NCBI GenBank assembly: GCA_964449995.1
Contig: CAYVBW010000021.1
Coordinates: forward strand, 1-12,995
Direction of reading: 5' to 3'
DNA length: 12,995 nucleotides
Source of the DNA: CAYVBW01 sp964449995
GTDB taxonomy: Bacteria > Patescibacteriota > Microgenomatia > UBA1400 > PJMF01
Under the pieces are notes generated by a model. The model saw only the letters and a list, made by a program, of their open reading frames with translations. It did not search any database and was not told where the DNA came from. Below, in pieces: positions 1-6,499 of this stretch (the first letter of the stretch is position 1; every line of letters starts with the position of its first letter). A program made the translations under genes and the position numbers.

Positions 1-1
1 T

Positions 2-367
2 CCTAGGATGAAAGAGATAGTAACTTTGCTAGGAGAAAAACTAGATCGTGAAAATTTATTTTCAGAAGTTCCAGCCGGATTAATTATTTCTGGTGGAGGT
101 GCTCAAACAGTAGACTTAATTGAGGTTTCAGAAAGAGCCTTGGGTTTACCTGCCAGAATTGGCAACCCTCCTGAACTGGAGGGAATTATGACTGAAATAA
201 AAACACCTGGTTTTGCTGCAGCGGTTGGTTTATTGGTTTATGGACAAAAACAGGGTGCTGGAGAAACCGTTTCTCACAAAATTAAATTAGGGGAGGTTTT
301 CAGAGATTTAAAAATCAAAAATTTTTCTAAAAAAATAATTGGCTTTTTGCAAAATTTATTACCTTGA
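2..367 (+). CDS. ftsA: Cell division protein FtsA, C-terminal part (5' end outside window)
   Basis: FtsA is the actin-like protein that anchors FtsZ filaments to the membrane. The frame is open to the first bases of the window, so the gene starts upstream; the ATG at position 8 is probably an internal methionine. The visible 122 residues carry the last part of the actin fold: PAGLIISGGGAQ is the conserved glycine-rich nucleotide-binding loop, followed by RIGNPPELEG and the AAAVGLLVYG helix typical of FtsA. The protein ends with IKNFSKKIIGFLQNLLP, an amphipathic basic/hydrophobic helix that matches the family's membrane-targeting tail. It lies upstream of ftsZ in the usual order, but 159 bases separate the two and ftsZ has its own promoter. 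The stop is TGA. Identification is confident; nothing can be said about the N-terminal 1A/1C domains. Confidence 0.93.
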   Translation, partial: PRMKEIVTLLGEKLDRENLFSEVPAGLIISGGGAQTVDLIEVSERALGLPARIGNPPELEGIMTEIKTPGFAAAVGLLVYGQKQGAGETVSHKIKLGEVFRDLKIKNFSKKIIGFLQNLLP

Positions 368-410
368 TTTTTTTACCTATCCTTAGGCAATTTTTCTCAC
401 TTGGAATATT

Positions 411-439
411 TTGAGAATAATGTTAGACTTTGATATATT
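411..439 (+). promoter_or_regulatory. Probable ftsZ promoter
   Basis: A -35 like TTGAGA (411-416) is followed after exactly 17 bases by TATATT (434-439), which is preceded by TGA (431-433) as an extended -10. Transcription would start near 446, giving ftsZ a leader of about 80 bases. This is a sigma-70-type pattern read by eye; no experimental support. Confidence 0.6.
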
Positions 440-471
440 GTGCCCAATTAACAGCTATAAATTAATAATAT

Positions 472-508
472 TTAACCCAGCACATAACAACTGTTATTTT
501 GGGGTTAA
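472..508 (+). promoter_or_regulatory. Nested stem-loop in the ftsZ leader
   Basis: TTAACCC (472-478) pairs with GGGTTAA (502-508), and inside it ATAACA (484-489) pairs with TGTTAT (492-497). The structure ends 18 bases before the ftsZ start codon and has no T-run after it, so it does not look like a terminator. It may influence translation or mRNA stability, or the inner palindrome may be a protein-binding site. Function is inferred only. Confidence 0.4.
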
Positions 509-526
509 TAGATAATTTAAAAAAAT

Positions 527-1816
527 ATGGGATTAGTTAAACCTTCAAATAATACTTTTGCAAAAATTAGAGTTTTAGGTGTTGGCGGCGGTGGCTGTAA
601 TGCGGTTAATTCTATGATTGAATCAAATCAGATTGAAGGCGTAGAGTTTGTTTCTGTTAATACAGATGCGCAGGCGCTACTAAAGGCAAAATCAGACACT
701 AAGCTACAGATTGGGAGTAATTTTACTCGAGGTTTGGGCTCTGGAGCTGATCCAGAAGTTGGCAAAACAGCTGCTGAAGAAAGTCAGGAAAAAATTAAAG
801 ATTTACTTTTTGATAGCGACATGGTTTTCATTACTGCAGGTATGGGTGGCGGTACAGGTACCGGAGCTGCCCCTATCATTGCTAATATTGCCAAAGAAGC
901 TGGAGCATTAACAGTGGCTGTAGTTACAAAACCCTTTGTGTTTGAGGGTGTAATTCGTATGCAGACTGCTGAAGAAGGAATTGATATTCTAAAGGATTGC
1001 GTTGATACTTTAATAGTTATCCCAAATCAAAGGTTAATGGAGGTGGTTGATAAAAAAATGTCCTTAATTGACGCTTTTAGGCTGGCAGACAATGTATTGG
1101 GACAGGGAGTTAAAGGTATTTCTGATTTAATTACTGTTCCAGGACTTATTAATGTTGATTTTGCTGATGTTAAAACCATTATGGTTGATTCTGGTTCTGC
1201 CTTAATGGGGATTGGGGAAGCTTCAGGACCTGATCGTGCCGTCAATGCAGCACGAATGGCTATTTCTTCTCCTCTTTTAGAAATTTCTGTAGAGGGAGCA
1301 AAAGGTTTACTGTACAACATTCATGGTAGTTCTGACATGACTATGACAGAAGTTTCAGATGCTTCAGCCATTATTGCTAATGCGGCTGATCCAGACGCCA
1401 ATATTATTTTTGGTGCCAATATAGATGAAGCTTTAGGTGACAAAATTAAGATCAGCGTTATTGCTACAGGCTTTGAAGAGAAGGTAGTGGCAGGAGTTGG
1501 AAGAAGACCAATGTTTGGTGCTTACAGCAGGCAGTCGCAAACTAAGTTTACCCAACTGGACGAGAATGGAAACAAAATTGATAGGGCTCCTGACGGCTTT
1601 ACTCAACCAATAACTAAATCACAGCGATCACTGCAGACTGAAAGACCGGAAAATATTCAAGAAGAAGCTTCAGCTTTTATTAAAACAACTGAAAAAAAAG
1701 AGAAAGATCAAACTAAAGAACAGGATAAAAAGAGCGTTCATCAAGATGTTGATGATAGTGATGATTTGTCTTTTGAAGATGACTTTGAGGTTCCGGCTTT
1801 TTTGAGAAATAAATAA
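527..1816 (+). CDS. ftsZ: Cell division protein FtsZ
   Basis: Tubulin-like GTPase that polymerises into the cytoplasmic division ring. At 429 residues it is of normal length. The Rossmann nucleotide loop VGGGGCNAVN lies near residues 19-28, the tubulin signature GGGTGTGAAP is at 107-116, and the T7 synergy loop NVDFADV is at 209-215 with both acidic residues present, so GTP hydrolysis should be intact. The globular part ends near residue 330 and is followed by a polar, charged linker of about 85 residues and the conserved C-terminal peptide FEVPAFLRNK, which binds FtsA. FtsA's tail is also intact upstream, so the pair should work together. The ATG at 527 gives the expected N-terminus. No Shine-Dalgarno is visible; an A-run directly precedes the start. 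It has its own promoter and structured leader. Confidence 0.99.
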   Translation: MGLVKPSNNTFAKIRVLGVGGGGCNAVNSMIESNQIEGVEFVSVNTDAQALLKAKSDTKLQIGSNFTRGLGSGADPEVGKTAAEESQEKIKDLLFDSDMVFITAGMGGGTGTGAAPIIANIAKEAGALTVAVVTKPFVFEGVIRMQTAEEGIDILKDCVDTLIVIPNQRLMEVVDKKMSLIDAFRLADNVLGQGVKGISDLITVPGLINVDFADVKTIMVDSGSALMGIGEASGPDRAVNAARMAISSPLLEISVEGAKGLLYNIHGSSDMTMTEVSDASAIIANAADPDANIIFGANIDEALGDKIKISVIATGFEEKVVAGVGRRPMFGAYSRQSQTKFTQLDENGNKIDRAPDGFTQPITKSQRSLQTERPENIQEEASAFIKTTEKKEKDQTKEQDKKSVHQDVDDSDDLSFEDDFEVPAFLRNK

Positions 1817-1840
1817 ATTTTTATAATACGGTAACGGCTA

Positions 1841-1877
1841 TTCGAAGGTTTTAACCCTCGGAACTTAATTAATTTTT
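1841..1877 (+). terminator. Possible weak terminator after ftsZ
   Basis: Imperfect hairpin (TTCGAAGGT with ACCCTCGGAA, one mismatch and one bulge) 25 bases after the ftsZ stop, followed after an AT-rich stretch by six T at 1873-1878. It is positioned to separate ftsZ transcription from the ileS leader, but the helix is imperfect and the T-run is not adjacent. Confidence 0.3.
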
Positions 1878-1892
1878 TAAATAATACAAATT

Positions 1893-1903
1893 TGCTATAT
1901 AAT
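1893..1903 (+). promoter_or_regulatory. -10 region of the ileS leader promoter
   Basis: TATAAT at 1898-1903, or TATATA at 1896-1901 preceded by TGC as an extended -10. Either places the transcript start near 1908-1910, just before the first structured element of the T-box leader, which fits its role. No clear -35 is visible in the AT-rich sequence upstream. Confidence 0.55.
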
Positions 1904-1908
1904 AGGAT

Positions 1909-2155
1909 AACAGCTGTTAAGCTCGGCAATCACCGAGTAAAGTTGTTTTTAGACAACTGCAGCGCTTGAAGAAATTGTTGGATTATAAAATATCCAATAA
2001 GAGTAGAACAAGCCGGGTAAGACCGAAAAAAGCTGTAATTAAGATAACTAAATTTTTTTAATTTAGTTAAAAGAGGTGGTACCGCCTAAACTTATCACAT
2101 GGGCCCTCTTATCTTCATCTATATTTTTAGATGGAAATAAGAGGGCTTATTTGTT
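1909..2155 (+). ncRNA. T-box riboswitch leader of ileS (tRNA-Ile sensing), apparently with an ultrashort Stem I
   Basis: The T-box core AGGTGGTACCGCC (2074-2086) is unmistakable; its TGGT bulge (2077-2080) can pair with an ACCA tRNA 3' end. Stem I appears as CTCGG (1922-1926) pairing with CCGAG (1933-1937) around the loop CAATCA, which contains the Ile codon AUC (1929-1931) followed by A. A small hairpin follows (1941-1958). Stem II pairs GCTTG (1964-1968) with CAAGC (2009-2013) and 1975-1983 with 1992-2000, around an internal loop with AAGAAA and AGTAGAA that resembles the S-turn motif. CGG/CCG (2014-2016, 2023-2025) may belong to the IIA/B pseudoknot. Stem III is 2045-2053 with 2061-2069. 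The antiterminator pairs AAGAGG (2071-2076) with CCTCTT (2105-2110), excluding the terminator. By family knowledge, uncharged tRNA-Ile stabilises the antiterminator and turns ileS on. T-box identity is near certain; the Stem I assignment is an inference. Confidence 0.93.
2103..2155 (+). terminator. Conditional intrinsic terminator of the ileS T-box
   Basis: Ten perfect pairs: GCCCTCTTAT (2103-2112) with ATAAGAGGGC (2137-2146), an inner CATCT/AGATG stem, then a T-rich tail TTATTTGTT. Its 5' strand is the 3' strand of the antiterminator, the classic transcriptional T-box switch. It ends about 25 bases before the ileS start. Confidence 0.9.
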
Positions 2156-2179
2156 ACAACTAATTACAGATCACAATCT

Positions 2180-5017
2180 ATGTCAAAAATAAAATCATTT
2201 CGAAAACCGCCAGAACTTCCTCAATTAGAGCAGGAAATACTTAATTTTTGGCGAGAAAATAAAATATTTGAGAAATCGGTTGAGAACCGTTCAAAAGATA
2301 ACTCTTTTATATTTTATGATGGCCCCCCTTTTGCCACAGGTATGCCTCACTATGGCCACTTGCTAGCCTCAACCACTAAGGATGTAATTCCTCGTTTTCA
2401 AACAATGTCCGGCAAAAGAGTGGAGCGAGTTTGGGGTTGGGATTGCCATGGTTTACCTATAGAAAACATAATTGAGGAGAAATTAAATATTACTCAAGGA
2501 AAAAAAGAAATTGAAGCTTTAGGCATTGATAAATTCAACCAAGCTTGTCGTGATGAGGTTTTGAGATTAGACCAAGAATGGGAGGAAATTATTGGACGCA
2601 TCGGTCGTTGGGTTGACTTTAAAAACAACTATAAAACTATGGATTTGACCTATATGGAATCTGTTTGGTGGGGGTTTGAGCAGCTGTTTAATAAGAATTT
2701 AATTTATGAGGGTAAAAAGGTGATATTATACTGTCCTCGCTGTGGCACTCCTTTATCAAATTTCGAAATTGCCATGGATAACAGCTATCAGCAGATAACT
2801 GAAAGCTCTACAGTTTACAAGTATCCCTTACAAGATGAGGAAAATACATATTTGTTAGCTTGGTCAACTACCCCGTGGAATAAACTTGCCACTACTGCTT
2901 TAGCTGTTAATCCTGATTTAGTTTATATAAAAATTAAGCAAGACGATGAGTTTTATATTTTAGCTAAAAAGAGACTTGACTTACTTAAGAGTCAAGAATT
3001 TGACTTAATTGAAGAATATAAAGGCTCCGACCTTCATGGTTTAGGGTTTGAGATGCATTATGATTTTTATCCAGAGAGAGAAGCAAAAGAACGAGCTGGA
3101 GTCGTTGTTGCTGATGATTTTTTGACTGCTGATGAGGGTTCTGGAGTGGTGACTCTGGCTGCTTATGGTGAAGAAGATTATCGAGTTATGGAAGAAAACA
3201 ATGTTCAAATTGTGCTTCATGTAGATGATGAGGGTAATTTAAATCCAGAAATCAAACCTTGGGCAGGTATGAATATCATTCAAGTTAATGCATTGGTTAA
3301 CAAAGACCTTCGAGAAAGGAATTTGGTTTATAAAGAAGAACAGTACACTCATAGCGTTCCTGTTTGCTATCGGTGTGAAACAAGACTTTATTACGCTCCG
3401 GTTCCTGCTTGGTTTATTGACATTCAAGCCATTAAGGATGAGTTGATTAAAAAGAACGAAAATATAAATTGGGTACCCCAACATCTAAAACATGGCCGAT
3501 TTCTTAAAGGTTTACAAAATGCTCCGGACTGGAATATATCTAGGTCACGCTATTGGGGAACACCCATTCCGATTTGGAGGGGTAAAGATAATGATGGCAA
3601 TATTGTTACAAGGATAATTGGCTCGTTATCTGAGTTAAAAAAATGGGCCGTGAATCCAGATCAAGTTGCAGAGCTAAATGACATTCATAGAGAAAATGTT
3701 GACAATATTAAAATTTATGTAGATGATCAGCGCTCAATTATTGGAGAAAGAATAGAGGAGGTTTTTGATTGCTGGGTAGAATCGGGATCAATGCCTTTTG
3801 CCTCAGTTCATTATCCTTTTAAAAATCAAGAATTTTTTGAGAACAACTATTCAGCTCAGTTCGTAAGTGAATATATTGCTCAAACAAGGGCTTGGTTTTA
3901 TACCATGCATGTCATTTCTGTAGGAATATTTGATCAACATCCTTTTGAAAATGTTCTGACAACAGGCACTATTTTAGCTGAGGATGGTTCAAAAATGAGT
4001 AAATCCAAGAAAAATTTCCCTGACCCAATGGAACTTATTAACAAATATGGAGCTGACAGCCTGCGCCTTTACTTGATGAGTTCTACATTAATGAAGTCTG
4101 AAAACTTGAATTTTAGTGAAAAGGAAGTTTCTGATCTTCGTAGAAAGGTTTTTTTAATTTGGTGGAATATGATATCTTTTTATAAGTTGTTTGCTGATCA
4201 AGATCATAATGTTTCTAATTTTCCTAAAAAAGCTAGCCATATTATGGACCAGTGGCTGTTGAGCCAAATGACAAATCTTACAACTGAAGTTAAACAGAAC
4301 CTTGAAGATTACGAGATAGTTAAAGCCAGTAGGTTGCTGATTGAGTTTATTAATGATTTCTCTACCTGGTACTTAAGGCTTTCTCGAGAAAGAGTTAAGG
4401 CTGAGGATAATCAGGAAGTAAGTTATGTATTTGGGGCTTGTTTGTATCGACTAGCCCAGTTATTTGCTCCAATTTGCCCCTTTTTTAGTGAGTTGGTGCA
4501 TCATAATATGATCGATGAAAAAACTTCAATTCATTTAACTGATTGGCCTAACTCTTTTACTGAGCTAGTGAACCCAGAGCTTGAGACTGAAATGAATTTA
4601 GTAATGAAAATAGTAGAAATGGGTCGCAGCATAAGGCGTGATAAAGGAATTAAGTTACGACACCCCCTTTCTAAGCTAACGGTTAAAGGTAGTGTTTCTT
4701 TAACCTATAAGGATTTATCCAAAATAATTACTGAAGAACTTAATGTTAAGCAATTATGTTGGAAGAGTGGCCACGATGATGAATTACAGGTCAGGTATGA
4801 TTTAACTTTAAGCGCAGACTTGAAGCAGGAAGCCTTGGCTAGGGATTTAATTAGAGAAATTCAGGACTTGAGACGCAAGGCGCAATTAGCTGTTGACGAG
4901 AAGGTAATTTTTGAGCTACCTAGTTGGCCTGAAAAGTGGCAAAGAGAAATTGAGAGCAAGACTAACACATTGCTTAAAAAGGGTGATAAGATGAGGTTAG
5001 TTTTAGAAAAAGACTGA
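2180..5017 (+). CDS. ileS: Isoleucyl-tRNA synthetase (IleS2, eukaryote/archaea-like type)
   Basis: Charges tRNA-Ile with isoleucine. It is a class I synthetase of 945 residues, somewhat shorter than many IleS2 proteins. The HIGH-equivalent HYGH is at 57-60 within GPPFATGMPHYGH, the form typical of IleS2 and eukaryotic enzymes rather than common bacterial IleS. KMSKS is at 605-609. Two CxxC pairs, C185/C188 and C396/C399, are insert cysteines that could bind zinc. The CP1 editing domain is marked by WSTTPW (228-233) and GSGVVTLAAYGEEDY (320-334). In the latter the usual His of the HxAP segment is Thr325, and the segment is one residue shorter, while Asp333 is kept. The anticodon-binding region follows from about residue 680. 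The gene is preceded by a T-box, so expression should respond to uncharged tRNA-Ile. Start ATG fits the family N-terminus; no Shine-Dalgarno is visible. IleS2 enzymes are known for mupirocin tolerance in other bacteria. Confidence 0.98.
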   Translation: MSKIKSFRKPPELPQLEQEILNFWRENKIFEKSVENRSKDNSFIFYDGPPFATGMPHYGHLLASTTKDVIPRFQTMSGKRVERVWGWDCHGLPIENIIEEKLNITQGKKEIEALGIDKFNQACRDEVLRLDQEWEEIIGRIGRWVDFKNNYKTMDLTYMESVWWGFEQLFNKNLIYEGKKVILYCPRCGTPLSNFEIAMDNSYQQITESSTVYKYPLQDEENTYLLAWSTTPWNKLATTALAVNPDLVYIKIKQDDEFYILAKKRLDLLKSQEFDLIEEYKGSDLHGLGFEMHYDFYPEREAKERAGVVVADDFLTADEGSGVVTLAAYGEEDYRVMEENNVQIVLHVDDEGNLNPEIKPWAGMNIIQVNALVNKDLRERNLVYKEEQYTHSVPVCYRCETRLYYAPVPAWFIDIQAIKDELIKKNENINWVPQHLKHGRFLKGLQNAPDWNISRSRYWGTPIPIWRGKDNDGNIVTRIIGSLSELKKWAVNPDQVAELNDIHRENVDNIKIYVDDQRSIIGERIEEVFDCWVESGSMPFASVHYPFKNQEFFENNYSAQFVSEYIAQTRAWFYTMHVISVGIFDQHPFENVLTTGTILAEDGSKMSKSKKNFPDPMELINKYGADSLRLYLMSSTLMKSENLNFSEKEVSDLRRKVFLIWWNMISFYKLFADQDHNVSNFPKKASHIMDQWLLSQMTNLTTEVKQNLEDYEIVKASRLLIEFINDFSTWYLRLSRERVKAEDNQEVSYVFGACLYRLAQLFAPICPFFSELVHHNMIDEKTSIHLTDWPNSFTELVNPELETEMNLVMKIVEMGRSIRRDKGIKLRHPLSKLTVKGSVSLTYKDLSKIITEELNVKQLCWKSGHDDELQVRYDLTLSADLKQEALARDLIREIQDLRRKAQLAVDEKVIFELPSWPEKWQREIESKTNTLLKKGDKMRLVLEKD

Positions 5018-5045
5018 TGTTTGTCAGGCTTTTTAGCTTTATGTC

Positions 5046-6119
5046 ATGAATATGAAATGGCTCATTCCCGTAATTTGCTTTATCTTGGCATGCTTGAGTT
5101 TATTAACTTTGCGTAGCATTGCCCCTGAACTGGTCGTCAGGCAATTTGTATACTTTCTATTGGGTTCGGGCTTTTTTTATTTTTTATCAACTTACCGATT
5201 CAAATCTTTTCATAAACCCGCTGTTATTGCTTATTGGTTATTAATTTTTGTTTTATTATTGCTGTTGATCGTCGGGAGGGAAACCAGGCAAACAGTGAGG
5301 TGGATTGATTTATTTGCAGGCTTTAAAATACAGCCCTCACAATTTGCTGTGGTGATTACCAGCTTATTTCTTGCTTTTGAATTACCCCAAATAAAAGTAG
5401 ATAAATGGTCCGGTCTGTTGAAACTGATTGGAATTATTATATTCCCAGCCTTGTTAATTTTTTTACAACCTGACTTGAGCAGCAGTTTGGTATTCCTTAT
5501 GAGTTTTGGAGTTATTTTATTTTTAATTCCAATTAAATTTAAACAAATTGTTATTATGGGCTTAGGTTTTTTAATGGTGCTATCAATACTTTGGGCTGTA
5601 GTGCTTAGACCTTATCAAAAAATTAGAATGACAAGTTTTTTTAGTGCTTCTGAAACACAGGATGTGGATGCTGGCTACAATGCTAGACAGGCTTTAATAG
5701 CAGTGGGTTCAGGACAATTTTATGGCAGAGGTCTAGGTTTTGGAATTCAGTCTCACCTAAGATTTTTACCAGAAAGACAAACTGATTTTGTTTTTGCCTC
5801 AATAGCTGAAGAATGGGGATTTGTTGGTTCTTTTATTTTGGTAAGCTTATATTTTACTCTTATTTTGGTGATATTATATTTTTCATTTAAGGTTGAGATC
5901 CTTTCTCAACAACTATATTTATTGATTTTGGTCGTTGCTTTATTTCTTCAAGTTTTTGTTAATATAGGGATGAATCTAGGTCTATTACCGATCACTGGAA
6001 TCACTTTACCTTTAATTTCTTACGGAGGCAGTTCGGTAATCTCTTTTTTAATTGCTTTTGGTATTGCTTTTAATATCATAAACAATCAAAAGACCAAGTA
6101 TAAACTTTGGATCAAATAA
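5046..6119 (+). CDS. rodA: SEDS-family peptidoglycan polymerase, RodA-like
   Basis: Integral membrane glycosyltransferase that polymerises lipid II into glycan strands, working with a class B penicillin-binding protein. The 357 residues are strongly hydrophobic, with roughly ten membrane segments. Family marks are RWIDL, PDLSSSLVF and LPERQTDFVFASIAEEWGF. The last is closer to RodA (LPERHTDF) than to FtsW (LPEAHTDF), and it contains D247, matching the aspartate found essential in characterised SEDS proteins. The normally conserved QPSE..K motif reads QPSQFAV (96-102), losing both charged residues. It begins 28 bases after ileS, so it is probably cotranscribed and indirectly under T-box control. 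Two possible ATG starts (5046 and 5052) are equally plausible. Since no FtsW is visible, it could serve either elongation or division; the RodA assignment rests on one motif. Confidence 0.9.
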   Translation: MNMKWLIPVICFILACLSLLTLRSIAPELVVRQFVYFLLGSGFFYFLSTYRFKSFHKPAVIAYWLLIFVLLLLLIVGRETRQTVRWIDLFAGFKIQPSQFAVVITSLFLAFELPQIKVDKWSGLLKLIGIIIFPALLIFLQPDLSSSLVFLMSFGVILFLIPIKFKQIVIMGLGFLMVLSILWAVVLRPYQKIRMTSFFSASETQDVDAGYNARQALIAVGSGQFYGRGLGFGIQSHLRFLPERQTDFVFASIAEEWGFVGSFILVSLYFTLILVILYFSFKVEILSQQLYLLILVVALFLQVFVNIGMNLGLLPITGITLPLISYGGSSVISFLIAFGIAFNIINNQKTKYKLWIK

Positions 6120-6135
6120 TTATAAAAGACTGCGC

Positions 6136-6166
6136 TTGTTTTTTATTGGTTTTTGTATGATAATAT
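6136..6166 (+). promoter_or_regulatory. Probable rplU operon promoter
   Basis: TGATAATAT (6158-6166) is an extended -10 (TGA then TAATAT); a T-rich -35 such as TTGTTT (6136-6141) lies upstream with suboptimal spacing (17 bases to the alternative -10 GATAAT at 6159). A start near 6173 leaves only about four untranslated bases before the rplU ATG, so the transcript would be nearly leaderless. Confidence 0.5.
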
Positions 6167-6176
6167 CTCTCTTATT

Positions 6177-6491
6177 ATGAGAAAATACGCCATCATTAAA
6201 CTAGCGGGTAAACAGTTCGTAGTTCAAGAGAACGATGAGTTTGTTGTGGATCGTTTAAAGACAGAACCTGGGAAAACCCTAACAGTGAAAGATGTTCTAC
6301 TAGTTAAGGATGGTGAAAAAGTCACCGTTGGCTCTCCCCTTCTCTCAAAAGTCACGGTAAAACTTAAAGTCATAGAGGATTTTAAGGATAAAAAAATTAG
6401 AGTTGCTAAATTTAAAGCTAAAAGTCGCTATCGAAGAGTTATGGGCCATCGTCAGCAAAAATCCAAAGTCCAAGTTATCTCCATTAATTAA
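6177..6491 (+). CDS. rplU: 50S ribosomal protein L21
   Basis: Large-subunit protein that binds 23S rRNA near domain I/II. The chosen ATG at 6177 gives MRKYAIIKLAGKQF, the standard L21 N-terminus, and a length of 104 residues, as in the family. An in-frame ATG at 6153 would add eight residues, but it overlaps the predicted -10 and has no family support. The C-terminal basic segment KFKAKSRYRRVMGHRQQKSKVQV matches the L21 pattern of KYRR..GHRQ. It heads an operon with the methyltransferase (8 bases downstream) and L27. Nearly leaderless, with no Shine-Dalgarno. Confidence 0.97.
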   Translation: MRKYAIIKLAGKQFVVQENDEFVVDRLKTEPGKTLTVKDVLLVKDGEKVTVGSPLLSKVTVKLKVIEDFKDKKIRVAKFKAKSRYRRVMGHRQQKSKVQVISIN

Positions 6492-6499
6492 TCACAGTT

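Noticed and set aside
376..397. CCTA/TAGG hairpin plus T-run after ftsA as a terminator
   Set aside because: Only four pairs with a short T-run; too weak to call, although ftsZ does have its own promoter.
1027..1320. Minus-strand open frame of 97 codons inside ftsZ
   Set aside because: It lies entirely within the conserved ftsZ coding region and resembles no protein; similar frames inside ileS and ftsI were dismissed for the same reason.
6145..6150. ATTGGT upstream of rplU as an MraZ box
   Set aside because: A single copy without the 10-base-spaced partner; expected by chance in AT-rich DNA.
6153..6176. Upstream ATG giving L21 eight extra residues
   Set aside because: It overlaps the predicted -10 and the extra residues do not fit the L21 family; MRKYAIIKLAGKQ at 6177 does.
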